Below are positions 42,107-50,125 of a stretch of DNA of 64,000 nucleotides, in pieces. The notes under the pieces were generated by a model. It was given only the letters and a program-made list of their open reading frames with translations, made no database searches and had not been told where the DNA came from. Location: positions 229,586-293,585 of the forward strand of contig NZ_LMUW01000221.1 of NCBI RefSeq assembly GCF_009765735.1, read 5' to 3'. This DNA comes from Xenophilus sp. L33. GTDB lineage: Bacteria; Pseudomonadota; Gammaproteobacteria; Burkholderiales; Burkholderiaceae_C. Numbering within the stretch: the first letter of the stretch is position 1; each line of letters opens with the position of its first letter. A program made the translations under genes and the position numbers.

Positions 42107-42859
42107 TCAGGCGGCCGGCGCGGCGCCGGCCTGCGCCACGCCGCGCTGGATGTTGGATTCGGTCAGGCCCAGCAGCGCCTCCATGGCCTTGCGGGCCTCG
42201 GCCGGCTTGCGGGCCCAGATCTGGTCGAGCACCGCGCGGTGCAGCGGCAGGCTCTTGCGCGGCGCGCCCGGCTGGCGGGTCGACAGCTCGAAGGACGTGC
42301 GCAGCGCCGCCTCGATGGTGGCGCCGAAGGACACCAGGAAGGGATTCCCGGTGGCCGCCAGGATCGCGTGGTGGAAGTCGAGGTCGGGGCCGGCATAGGC
42401 GACCGGGTCCATGCCGGCGGCGTCCATCAGGCGGTACGCGCGCTCGATCGCGGCAATGGCCGCGTCGGGCGCCGAGGCGGCCGCGATCTCGCAGGCGGCG
42501 GGCTCGACGATGCGCCGCAGCTGCATCAGGTGGCGGGCCATCTCGGCGCGGTCCTGGCCGGACCAGGTCCAGCGCAGCACGTCCTCGTCGAGCATGTTCC
42601 ATTGCATGCGCGGCAGCACGCGGGTGCCGGCCTTCTGGCGCGAGGCGAGCAGGCCCTTGGCCTTCAGCCGGGTCAGCGCCTCGCGCACCGAGGTGCGCGC
42701 CACGCCCATCTGCCCGGCCAGCTCGACTTCGGTCGGCAGCGCCGAGCCGTCGTGCCATTCGCCGCCGATGACCCGGCGCGCGAGCGCCTCGGTGACGGCC
42801 AGCGGACCGCGCCTGGCAGGCGCCTGGGGCAAGGGAAGAGAGGGCTTATCGTCTGACAT
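42107..42859 (-). CDS. GntR/FadR-family regulator (FCD domain) of the sugar-acid locus
   Basis: A 250-residue regulator. The winged helix is GGEWHDGSALPTEVELAGQM with MGVARTSVREALTRLKAKG, followed by an FCD effector domain (LDFHHAILAATGNPFL carries the typical His/Asp metal ligands). The start at 42859 (MSDDKPSL) is preferred over an upstream in-frame ATG at 42892. A 9-base operator-like palindrome overlaps its own start codon and a second sits before the divergent binding-protein gene, so it probably autoregulates and controls the importer in response to a sugar acid. Confidence 0.89.
   Translation of the reverse strand: MSDDKPSLPLPQAPARRGPLAVTEALARRVIGGEWHDGSALPTEVELAGQMGVARTSVREALTRLKAKGLLASRQKAGTRVLPRMQWNMLDEDVLRWTWSGQDRAEMARHLMQLRRIVEPAACEIAAASAPDAAIAAIERAYRLMDAAGMDPVAYAGPDLDFHHAILAATGNPFLVSFGATIEAALRTSFELSTRQPGAPRKSLPLHRAVLDQIWARKPAEARKAMEALLGLTESNIQRGVAQAGAAPAA
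42850..42858. promoter_or_regulatory. Operator-like site overlapping the gntR start
   Basis: CGTCTGACA, one mismatch from the palindrome TGTC-T-GACA. It overlaps the ATG of the regulator gene (42859-42857), which would suit autorepression. A near copy lies at 42938-42946. Confidence 0.4.
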
Positions 42860-42937
42860 ATTCTTGGACGCGGCCGAGGTTAGCCGAGTCAAAACTGCGG
42901 TTCGCTACGGGTTTTCCATGAAGGGAAGAAAATAATT

Positions 42938-42946
42938 TGTCTGTCA
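42938..42946. promoter_or_regulatory. Operator-like site upstream of the ABC binding-protein gene
   Basis: TGTCTGTCA, one mismatch from the palindrome TGTC-T-GACA. Together with the site at 42850 it forms a 13-base near-identical string, GTCTG(A/T)CATATTC, 88 bases apart and in the same orientation. It lies 32 bases before the ATG at 42978. Confidence 0.4.
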
Positions 42947-42977
42947 TATTCGCTGGCGCACAGCGAAAGAGACACCC

Positions 42978-44345
42978 ATGCAAAGCCTTCCCACGCCTGC
43001 CGTCGACCTTCGTCGCCGCCGCCTCGTCCAGTCCGCCGCCGCCGGCGCGGTGCTCGCCGCCGGCGGCACGCTCGGCTTCCCGGCGATCGCCCAGGGCAAG
43101 CCCTTCGCCGGCGTCAAGCTGCGCGGCGCGGCCTACCAGCACGGCTTCTTCAACATCCTGCGCAAGTACATCCCGGAGTTCGAGAACGAGACCGGCATGA
43201 CGGTCGACCTGCAGCTGTCGGCCTTCCCGGTCTACAACCAGCAGGCCGACCTGGAGCTGTCCTCGGGCGGCAGCTCCTGGGACTTCTGCAACGTGACCTT
43301 CATCCTGGCGGCGCGCTGGGTCGCGGCCGGCCTCCTGGCCAACCTGGACGACTTCACCGGCAACCCGAAGCTCACGCCGGCCAGCTGGAAGCCGGACGAC
43401 TTCGTCAAGGGCGCGCAGCTGCCCTACCTCGACAAGGCCGGCAAGACCTACGGCTTCGCCTGGGAAGGCGGCGCGATGCTCATGGGCATCAGCCGCACCG
43501 ACCTCATGAAGAAGCGCGGCGTCGACGTGCCGCACACCTTCGACGAGCTGATGAAGGTCTGCGACGCGGTCAACGGCCAGGACGGCGTCAGCGGCTTCGT
43601 CAGCTCGAACCTGCACCACTGGTTCCTGCCGCCCTACGTGCAGGGCTACGGCGGCGACTTCTTCGTCGACCCGCCGGGCAACCTGATGCCGGCGCTCGAC
43701 ACGCCGGCCTCGGTGCAGGGCACCGCCTTCTACACGCAGCTGCTCTCCAAATACAGCCCGCAGGGCGTGCTCGGCTACACCGAGGACCAGGCCCGCGCGG
43801 CGCTGCTGGCCGGCCGCTCGAACATCTTCATCCACTCCAGCTCGTGGGTCACCGGCATGCTCACCGCGCCCGAGAGCAAGGTGAAGGACACCGCGCTGGT
43901 GACCCGGATGCCGGCCGGCCCCAAGGGCGACTGCCCGGGTTCCAACAGCCAGGGCATGGGCATCCCCAAGAACGCGAAGAACAAGGAGGCCGCGTGGGCC
44001 TTCATCCAGTGGATGCTGAGCCCGGAGCTGACCGCGCGCATCGTCAAGGACACCGGCCATCCCTCGGTCTGCCGCCGCTCGATCATCGAGAGCGCCGACT
44101 ACAAGCGCATCAACACCATCAACGGCCAGGACATCGGCAAGCTCTACCTCGAGGTGCTCGACCTGCCGAGCAAGGGCCGCAACTACATGGCCTACCGCGA
44201 GGTGAAGGAATTCCCGGTCGTCGGCGACGTGGTCAACAAGGCGGTCGAGCGGGTGGTGTCGGGGCAGATGCAGCCGGCGGAGTCCATGAAGAGCGCACAG
44301 GATTCCGCGGTGAACGGCCTGCGGCGCAGTGGCCTGAAGATCTGA
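42978..44345 (+). CDS. CUT1-type ABC transporter extracellular solute-binding protein
   Basis: A 455-residue family 1 solute-binding protein. The N-terminus has a twin-arginine-like run RRRRLVQSAAAGAVLAAGG and a cleavage site near IAQ-GKPFA, so Tat export is plausible. The mature protein has typical motifs (KYIPEFENETGMTVDLQLS, WAFIQWMLSPELTARIVK). It is the first gene of the plus-strand importer operon and is divergent from the GntR gene. Confidence 0.9.
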   Translation: MQSLPTPAVDLRRRRLVQSAAAGAVLAAGGTLGFPAIAQGKPFAGVKLRGAAYQHGFFNILRKYIPEFENETGMTVDLQLSAFPVYNQQADLELSSGGSSWDFCNVTFILAARWVAAGLLANLDDFTGNPKLTPASWKPDDFVKGAQLPYLDKAGKTYGFAWEGGAMLMGISRTDLMKKRGVDVPHTFDELMKVCDAVNGQDGVSGFVSSNLHHWFLPPYVQGYGGDFFVDPPGNLMPALDTPASVQGTAFYTQLLSKYSPQGVLGYTEDQARAALLAGRSNIFIHSSSWVTGMLTAPESKVKDTALVTRMPAGPKGDCPGSNSQGMGIPKNAKNKEAAWAFIQWMLSPELTARIVKDTGHPSVCRRSIIESADYKRINTINGQDIGKLYLEVLDLPSKGRNYMAYREVKEFPVVGDVVNKAVERVVSGQMQPAESMKSAQDSAVNGLRRSGLKI

Positions 44346-44355
44346 GACCGGGCGC

Positions 44356-45252
44356 ATGGCAGCAGCCTCCTACGAAGGCCAGCGCCGACGCTTCGCGCGG
44401 CAGGCGATCGCGCCCAGCCTGCTGTTCCTGCTGCTGGTCGCGGGCCTGCCGACGCTGTTCCTGCTGGTCACCAGCCTGACGCCGGGCGCGCTGGTCAATC
44501 CGGGCTCGCTGTCGGACTTCAGCGACCCCTTCATCAACTACAAGCTGCTGCCGGGCGACGAGCGCTTCGTCGGCTCGCTCTGGGTGCAGGCGCGGCTGTC
44601 GGTCTACACGGTGGTGCTGCAGGTGCTGCTGGGCACAGGCCTGGCCTTGCTGGTGCATTCGGGCCGCGAGCGCTGGCAGTCGCTGCGGCACCTGTTCGTG
44701 ATCCCGATGGTGCTGCCGCCGATCGTGGTGGCGGTGATCTGGAAGCTGATTTACACGCCCGACATCAGCCCGGTCTACCAGGTCGCGCGGCTGCTCGGCA
44801 TCGCGCTGCCGGCGCTCACCACGCACGTCGACTTCGCGCTCGGCTCGATCGTCATCGCCGACACCTGGGAGTGGGCGCCGTTCACCTTCCTCATGGTGCT
44901 GGCCGCGCTGCAGACCTTGCCGGCCGAGTACGTCGAGGCGGCGCGCATGGACGGCGCCGACGCCTGGCGGGTCTTCGGCCACATCGTGCTGCCCTACATC
45001 GCGCCGGTGCTGGTGGTGTGCACGCTGTTCCGGCTGATCGACAGCATCAAGGCCTTCCCGCTGATCTTCCTCCTGACCGGCGGCGGTCCCGGCTCGGTGA
45101 CCGAGGTGACCAACTACTACGCCTACCTGGTGGCCTTCAACCAGGGCGAGCTCGGCTATTCGAGCGCGATCACGGTGGTGCTGCTGGCGGCGACCGTGGT
45201 GATCAGCTGGGTGGCGATGCGGGCCAGCCGCAACATGGGGGCAGAGCAATGA
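44356..45252 (+). CDS. CUT1-type ABC transporter permease 1 (UgpA/MalF-like)
   Basis: A 298-residue, six-helix permease. The cytoplasmic EAA loop reads EYVEAARMDGADAWRVFGHI, which couples to the ATPase. It begins 10 bases after the binding-protein stop and overlaps the next permease by 4 bases (ATGA). Confidence 0.91.
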   Translation: MAAASYEGQRRRFARQAIAPSLLFLLLVAGLPTLFLLVTSLTPGALVNPGSLSDFSDPFINYKLLPGDERFVGSLWVQARLSVYTVVLQVLLGTGLALLVHSGRERWQSLRHLFVIPMVLPPIVVAVIWKLIYTPDISPVYQVARLLGIALPALTTHVDFALGSIVIADTWEWAPFTFLMVLAALQTLPAEYVEAARMDGADAWRVFGHIVLPYIAPVLVVCTLFRLIDSIKAFPLIFLLTGGGPGSVTEVTNYYAYLVAFNQGELGYSSAITVVLLAATVVISWVAMRASRNMGAEQ

Positions 45253-46061
45253 ACAGCCGCTGGCCGCTCGCGCGCTGGGCGGTGCCGCTGCTGCTGCTGC
45301 TCATGCTGCTGCCCTTCCTGTGGCTGCTGCAGATGTCCTTCAAGCCGCAGGACCTGATCCTCGAATTCCCGCCGCGGCTCTTCTTCAAGCCGACGCTGGC
45401 GCACTACGTCGGGCTCTGGGATTCGGGCTTCGCCAACTCCTTCGTCAACAGCCTGGTGACCGCCAGCGTGTCGACCCTGCTGGCGTTGGTGCTGGGCATT
45501 CCGGCGGCCTATGCGCTGTCGCGCTGGAGCGGGCGAGGGCGCTTCGGCCTGGGCCTGGGCATCCTGCTCACGCGCATGGCGCCGCCGATCGCGTTCACCA
45601 TTCCCTTCTTCCTGGCCTACCGCTGGCTCGGCCTGCTCGACACCCGCACCGGGCTGATCCTGATCTACATGACCTTCAACCTGCCGCTGGTCATCTGGAT
45701 GATGCAGCCCTTCTTCGACGCGGTGCCCGCCTCGCTGGAAGAAGCGGCGCTGATGGACGGCGCCGGCTTCCCGACCGTGTTCCTCGAGATCGTGCTGCCG
45801 ATGGCCAGCGCCGGCATCGCGGCCACCGCGATCCTGTGCTTCCTCTATGCCTGGAACGACTTCTTCTTCGCGCTCATCCTGACCCGCACCGACGCCCGCA
45901 CCGCGCCGGTGGCGGTGGTCAACTTCATGAACTACGAAGGCTGGGAGTGGGGCAAGATCGCCGCCGGCGGCTCGCTGGTGATGGCGCCGGTGCTGCTGTT
46001 CTCGATGCTGGTGCGGCGCTACCTGGTGAGCGGCCTGACCGCCGGCGCGGTGAAAGGCTGA
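45249..46061 (+). CDS. CUT1-type ABC transporter permease 2 (UgpE/MalG-like)
   Basis: A 270-residue permease with the EAA loop SLEEAALMDGAGFPTVFLEI and a first hydrophobic helix AVPLLLLLMLLPFLWLL. It follows the first permease with a 4-base overlap and is followed by the shikimate-dehydrogenase-like gene after a single base, so importer and enzyme share one mRNA. Confidence 0.91.
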   Translation: MNSRWPLARWAVPLLLLLMLLPFLWLLQMSFKPQDLILEFPPRLFFKPTLAHYVGLWDSGFANSFVNSLVTASVSTLLALVLGIPAAYALSRWSGRGRFGLGLGILLTRMAPPIAFTIPFFLAYRWLGLLDTRTGLILIYMTFNLPLVIWMMQPFFDAVPASLEEAALMDGAGFPTVFLEIVLPMASAGIAATAILCFLYAWNDFFFALILTRTDARTAPVAVVNFMNYEGWEWGKIAAGGSLVMAPVLLFSMLVRRYLVSGLTAGAVKG

Positions 46062-46062
46062 G

Positions 46063-46923
46063 ATGCGGTCTGCTGCGCTTCCCGACCTCACCGGCGCCAC
46101 CCGGCTGGTGCCGATCCTGGCGCATCCGGTCGATCACGTGCTGGCGCCGCGCATCTACAACCCCGCCTTCGCCGCCGCCGGCCTCGACTGGTGCCTGGTG
46201 CCGATGGGCGTGCAGCCGCGCGACTTCGCGGCCACGGTCGCACAACTCGCCAGGCTCGGCAACCTGCAGGGCATGAACCTCACCATTCCCCACAAGGCCG
46301 CGGCCCATGCGCTCTGCCGCCATCGCGGGCCGGAGGCGGAGCGCACCGGCGTGGTCAACACGATGCGGCTCGAGGCCGACGGCAGCTGGTCGGGCGAAAG
46401 CTTCGACGGCATCGGTTTCGTCGACGCGGCGCGCGCGCACGGCGTGTTGCGAGCCGATTCACCTGTGGTGCTGGTCGGCTGCGGCGGCGCGGGCACGGCG
46501 ATCGCCTTCGCGCTCGGCGCGGCCGGCGTGCGGACGCTGCATGCGATCGACAGCGACCCGCAGCGCGCCGAGCGCCTGGTCGCCGCGCTGCGCCGGTCGT
46601 ACCCGCAGATGGACGCGGACACCGACGCCGCCGGCCTGCGCAGCGCCGGCCTCGCGATCAACGCCACGCCGCTCGGCCTGCATGCGGGCGACGCCTTGCC
46701 TTTCGACCCGGCGCTGCTGCCGGCGGGCGCGGCGCTGTTCGACATCATCGCGGCGCGGGACACCGAACTGATGGCGGCCTGCGCGGCACGCGGCCATGCG
46801 GTGGTCGGCGGCCGGCCGATGATCGACCACCAGGTGGCGGCGCAGATCGCGTTCTGGCGCGGATCACCGACCGCGCTGCCGCGGCCCCTGTTGCCTGCCG
46901 AGTCCTTCCGCGATGAACGATAG
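46063..46923 (+). CDS. Shikimate/quinate dehydrogenase-like protein
   Basis: A 286-residue shikimate dehydrogenase-family oxidoreductase. The catalytic Lys lies in LTIPHKAAAHAL and the nucleotide motif is VLVGCGGAGTAIAFALG. The substrate loop that is GxNTDGxGF in AroE reads GESFDGIGFVDA, keeping the Asp but losing Asn and Thr. It is embedded in a sugar importer operon, so a catabolic role on a quinate-, shikimate- or inositol-like polyol is more likely than aromatic biosynthesis. Its last 60 bases overlap the convergent HicB gene. Confidence 0.84.
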   Translation: MRSAALPDLTGATRLVPILAHPVDHVLAPRIYNPAFAAAGLDWCLVPMGVQPRDFAATVAQLARLGNLQGMNLTIPHKAAAHALCRHRGPEAERTGVVNTMRLEADGSWSGESFDGIGFVDAARAHGVLRADSPVVLVGCGGAGTAIAFALGAAGVRTLHAIDSDPQRAERLVAALRRSYPQMDADTDAAGLRSAGLAINATPLGLHAGDALPFDPALLPAGAALFDIIAARDTELMAACAARGHAVVGGRPMIDHQVAAQIAFWRGSPTALPRPLLPAESFRDER

Positions 46924-47247
46924 AACGAGCATGTTCAAGGAGACACCTTCCGTCTTGGCGCGGTGGGTCAATTGAGCATGTATCGACTTCGGAACGCGCG
47001 CAATGAACTTGCCGGAAGCCGGCCCGGCACCGGGCGCGGGGACGGGAAACCCGCCCTCCTTCAAGGATTCGATGGTCGCCCGGAGCGCATCGCGCCCGTT
47101 CATCATGGCCTCCTCGATCGTCTCGCCATCGGACATGCAGACGTTGAAGTCCGGATAGGTCACCAGATAGCCGCCACCTTCCTCAGCCGTCAGGTGGCGC
47201 ACTTCAAAGGGATAGTCGTCGAGATTTTCCGTGGACATGTTGATCAT
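46864..47247 (-). CDS. hicB: HicB-family antitoxin
   Basis: A 127-residue antitoxin. The N-terminal partial RNase-H-like domain has YPFEVRHLTAEEGGGYLVTY and YPDFNVCMSDGETIEEAM. The C-terminal ribbon-helix-helix is FIARVPKSIHAQLTHRAK with GVSLNMLVLSFIAEGLG. It binds and neutralises HicA and represses the pair's promoter. The start at 47247 overlaps the HicA stop as ATGA; a second ATG at 47238 is possible. The gene overlaps the end of the shikimate-dehydrogenase-like gene by 60 bases. Confidence 0.9.
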   Translation of the reverse strand: MINMSTENLDDYPFEVRHLTAEEGGGYLVTYPDFNVCMSDGETIEEAMMNGRDALRATIESLKEGGFPVPAPGAGPASGKFIARVPKSIHAQLTHRAKTEGVSLNMLVLSFIAEGLGRQQGPRQRGR

Positions 47248-47477
47248 TCTCCGCTGCCGATGTGGGAAACGAATTGCCGGATGTACAGGGGCTTGATGGG
47301 CCGACGGGCAGGAACCGCCAAGGTTCGGCCGTCCGGCCACCGGAACACGCAGTGGCTTCCGCCCTTGTGGTCCCACGACACACCGTGGCGGCGCGCGACG
47401 TTCTGGATGTCTGTCAGCGACCAATCGGCGGCGGGATTGTTGGCCATTGCCTTGAGTGACTTCGCCGCTGTATTCAT
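47244..47477 (-). CDS. hicA: HicA-family mRNA interferase toxin
   Basis: A 77-residue double-stranded-RNA-binding-fold toxin that cleaves mRNA. It contains the core GGSHCVFRWPDGRTLAVPARRP, in two parts the catalytic His motif (GGSH) and the basic C-terminal strand, then PLYIRQFVSHI. The ATG at 47477 (MNTAAKSLKAM) gives the normal short length; the open frame extends further. It is upstream of HicB, the standard order, and a perfect inverted repeat lies just before its start. Confidence 0.88.
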   Translation of the reverse strand: MNTAAKSLKAMANNPAADWSLTDIQNVARRHGVSWDHKGGSHCVFRWPDGRTLAVPARRPIKPLYIRQFVSHIGSGE

Positions 47478-47485
47478 CCATTCGA

Positions 47486-47505
47486 TGATATCGCATTCGA
47501 TATCA
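47486..47505. promoter_or_regulatory. hicAB operator: perfect inverted repeat
   Basis: TGATATCG-CATT-CGATATCA, an 8-bp perfect inverted repeat with a 4-base spacer, begins 9 bases upstream of the hicA ATG. Its position and symmetry suit binding by the HicB ribbon-helix-helix dimer and hence autoregulation. It is AT-rich against a very GC-rich background. Confidence 0.7.
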
Positions 47506-47560
47506 CTATGCCCGGATGCCGGCCAACGGAATCCGTGAATCTCCAACCGGACAAAGACCC

Positions 47561-48364
47561 ATGCCCACCAACAACACCTTCAAGCACGCCCTCGCCGCCA
47601 AAAAGCCGCAGATCGGCATCTGGTCGACCCTGTGCGACCCCTTCGTCTCCGAGCTGATCGCCGGTGCCGGCTACGACTGGGTGATGCTCGACACCGAGCA
47701 CGCGCCGAGCGATCCGGTGCAGATCCTGCGGCAGCTGCAGGCGGTGCAGGCCGAGCGCCTGAGGCCCTCGTCGGCGGTGGTGCGGCCGGCCTGGAACGAC
47801 ACGGTGCTGATCAAGCGCCATCTCGACATCGGCGCCCAGACGCTGCTGCTGCCCTTCGTGCAGAACAAGGACGAGGCCGAGGCCGCGGTGGCGGCGATGC
47901 GCTATCCGCCGCGCGGCGTGCGCGGCATGGGCGGCGCGGTGCGGGCCTCGCGCTATGGCCGCGACACCGCCTACGTCGCCGAGGCGGAGCGCGAGCTGTG
48001 TCTGCTGGTGCAGGTCGAGACCGCCGAGGCGCTGGAGCAGCTGGAAGCCATCGCGAACGTCGACGGCGTCGACGGCGTCTTCATCGGCCCGGGCGACCTG
48101 TCGGCCAGCATGGGCCTGGCCGGGCAGGTGAACCATCCGCAGGTGCGCGCGGCGATCGACGACGCGATCCGTCGCATCCTGGCCTGCGGCAAGGCGCCGG
48201 GCCTGCTGATGCTCGACGAGCCGCGGGCCCGTGAATGCCTGGACCTGGGTGCGCTTTTCGTCGCGGTGGCGACCGACCAGGTGCTGCTGCGCAAGGCCGC
48301 CGACGAGGTCGCGGCGCGCTTCAAGCGCGCCGATGCGGCCGCCCCTTCGACCGCGACCTACTGA
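47561..48364 (+). CDS. HpcH/HpaI family aldolase (2-keto-3-deoxy sugar acid aldolase-like)
   Basis: A 267-residue class II TIM-barrel aldolase. It has FVSELIAGAGYDWVMLDTEHAP, the metal-ligand region QVETAEALEQLEAIANVDG, and FIGPGDLSASMGLAGQ with the second metal Asp. It cleaves a 2-keto-3-deoxy acid to pyruvate or a related keto acid plus an aldehyde. It is followed 8 bases later by an IlvD/Edd dehydratase, whose product class is exactly such an acid. The start at 47561 follows ACAAAGACCC. Confidence 0.9.
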   Translation: MPTNNTFKHALAAKKPQIGIWSTLCDPFVSELIAGAGYDWVMLDTEHAPSDPVQILRQLQAVQAERLRPSSAVVRPAWNDTVLIKRHLDIGAQTLLLPFVQNKDEAEAAVAAMRYPPRGVRGMGGAVRASRYGRDTAYVAEAERELCLLVQVETAEALEQLEAIANVDGVDGVFIGPGDLSASMGLAGQVNHPQVRAAIDDAIRRILACGKAPGLLMLDEPRARECLDLGALFVAVATDQVLLRKAADEVAARFKRADAAAPSTATY

Positions 48365-48372
48365 AGCCACGC

Positions 48373-50118
48373 ATGACGAAGACCATCGACCAACTGCGCA
48401 GCCAGCGCTGGTTCGCCAGCGACGACATCCGCGGCTTCGCGCACCGCCAGCGCATGCAGCAGCAAGGGCTGGCGCGCGAGGAATTCATGGGGCGGCCGGT
48501 GATCGGCATCCTCAACACCTGGAGCGAGCTGTCGCCGTGCCATGCGCACCTGCGCGAGCGCGCCCAGGCGGTCAAGCGCGGCGTGCTGCAGGCCGGCGGC
48601 TATCCGCTGGAGCTGCCGGCGCTGAGCCTGGGCGAGGTGATGGTCAAGCCGACCACCATGCTCTATCGCAACCTGCTGGCGATCGAGGCCGAGGAGCTGC
48701 TGCGCAGCCTGCCGATCGACGGCGCGGTGCTGATGGGCGGCTGCGACAAGACCGTGCCCGGGCTCATCATGGGCGCGCTGTCGATGGACCTGCCGGCCAT
48801 CTTCCTGCCGGCCGGCCCGATGCTCAACGACCGCTACCAGGGCCAGGCGGTCGGCGCCGGCACCCACACCAAGAAGTTCTGGGCCGAGCGCATGGTCGGC
48901 AACGTCAGCGAGGCGCAGTGGATCGGCCTGGAGGCGCGCATGACGCGCTCGCCCGGCACCTGCAACACCATGGGCACCGCCAGCACCATGGCCGCGATCG
49001 CCGAGTCGCTCGGCCTCACGCTGCCCGGCGCGATGAGCATCCCCGCGGTCGACGCCGGCCACGGCCGCATGGCCTGGCATTGCGGCGAGCGGATCGTCGG
49101 CATGGTGTGGGAAGACCTGAAGCCCTCGCGCATCGTCAGCCGCGCCTCGTTCCTGAACGCCGCGGCCACCTACATGGCGCTCGGCGGCTCGACCAATGCC
49201 GCGGTGCACCTGCCGGCGATGGCCGGCCGCGCCGGCATCGCGCTGACGATCGACGACCTCGACGCGATCGCGCGCCGCGTGCCGGTGATCGCCAACCTCT
49301 ATCCCTCGGGCGAGAAGCTGATGGAGGACTTCCACTACGCCGGCGGCCTGCCCGCGGTGCTGAACAAGATCGCCGGGCACCTCGACCTCGCGGCGATGAC
49401 GGTCACCGGCCGCACGCTCGGCGAGAACATCGCCGGCTGGCCCTCGACCGAGGACGGCACCATCCTCGACCCGTCGGCGCCGCTGCGGCCTGTCGACGCC
49501 GACGAGCCCGACGCCGGCAGCGCGCTGGCGGTGCTGCGCGGCAACCTGTGCCCGGACGGCGCGGTCATCAAGCCTTCGGCCGCCAGCCCGGCGCTGCTGC
49601 GGCACACCGGCCGGGCGCTGATCTTCGACTCGAACGCGCAGATGCTGGCCGCGATGGCCGACGAGACCCTGGACTGCGACGAGTCGACGGTGCTGGTGCT
49701 GCGCAACGGCGGCCCGGTCGGCGGACCTGGCATGCCCGAGTGGGGCAACCTGCCGATCCCGACCAAGCTCCTGAAGCAGGGCGTGCGCGACATGCTGCGC
49801 ATCTCCGACGCCCGCATGAGCGGCACCCACTACGGCACCTGCATCCTGCACGTGTCGCCCGAGTCGGCGGTCGGCGGACCGCTGGCGCTCTTGAAGACCG
49901 GCGACACGATCCGTTTCGACCTCGGCGCGCGCCGCCTCGACATGCTGGTGTCGGACGAGGAACTGGCCGCGCGGCGGCAGGCCTGGGTGGCGCCGGTGCA
50001 GCCCTACGCGCGCGGCTGGACCCGCATGTTCCAGCAGCAGGTGACGCAGGCGCACCTGGGCTGCGACTTCGTCGAACTGGCCGGCGACGCGCCGACGCCG
50101 GAGCCGCCGATCTACTGA
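48373..50118 (+). CDS. IlvD/Edd family dehydratase (sugar-acid/aldonate dehydratase)
   Basis: A 581-residue iron-sulfur dehydratase of the L-arabonate / D-xylonate dehydratase branch. Cluster cysteines lie in NTWSELSPCHAHL, MGGCDKTVPG and SPGTCNTMGTASTM; the Lys site is in THTKKFWAERMVG. The likely reaction is aldonate to 2-keto-3-deoxy-aldonate. It starts 8 bases after the aldolase gene, and the two steps form a coherent pathway. A housekeeping branched-chain amino acid role is less likely because of this context. Confidence 0.88.
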   Translation: MTKTIDQLRSQRWFASDDIRGFAHRQRMQQQGLAREEFMGRPVIGILNTWSELSPCHAHLRERAQAVKRGVLQAGGYPLELPALSLGEVMVKPTTMLYRNLLAIEAEELLRSLPIDGAVLMGGCDKTVPGLIMGALSMDLPAIFLPAGPMLNDRYQGQAVGAGTHTKKFWAERMVGNVSEAQWIGLEARMTRSPGTCNTMGTASTMAAIAESLGLTLPGAMSIPAVDAGHGRMAWHCGERIVGMVWEDLKPSRIVSRASFLNAAATYMALGGSTNAAVHLPAMAGRAGIALTIDDLDAIARRVPVIANLYPSGEKLMEDFHYAGGLPAVLNKIAGHLDLAAMTVTGRTLGENIAGWPSTEDGTILDPSAPLRPVDADEPDAGSALAVLRGNLCPDGAVIKPSAASPALLRHTGRALIFDSNAQMLAAMADETLDCDESTVLVLRNGGPVGGPGMPEWGNLPIPTKLLKQGVRDMLRISDARMSGTHYGTCILHVSPESAVGGPLALLKTGDTIRFDLGARRLDMLVSDEELAARRQAWVAPVQPYARGWTRMFQQQVTQAHLGCDFVELAGDAPTPEPPIY

Positions 50119-50125
50119 GCGCCCG

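Noticed and set aside
47516-47560. An in-frame upstream start for the HpcH aldolase (MPANGIRESP).
   Set aside because: The family N-terminus begins near MPTNNTFKHAL at 47561; the extension runs into the hicA promoter side and lacks family character.
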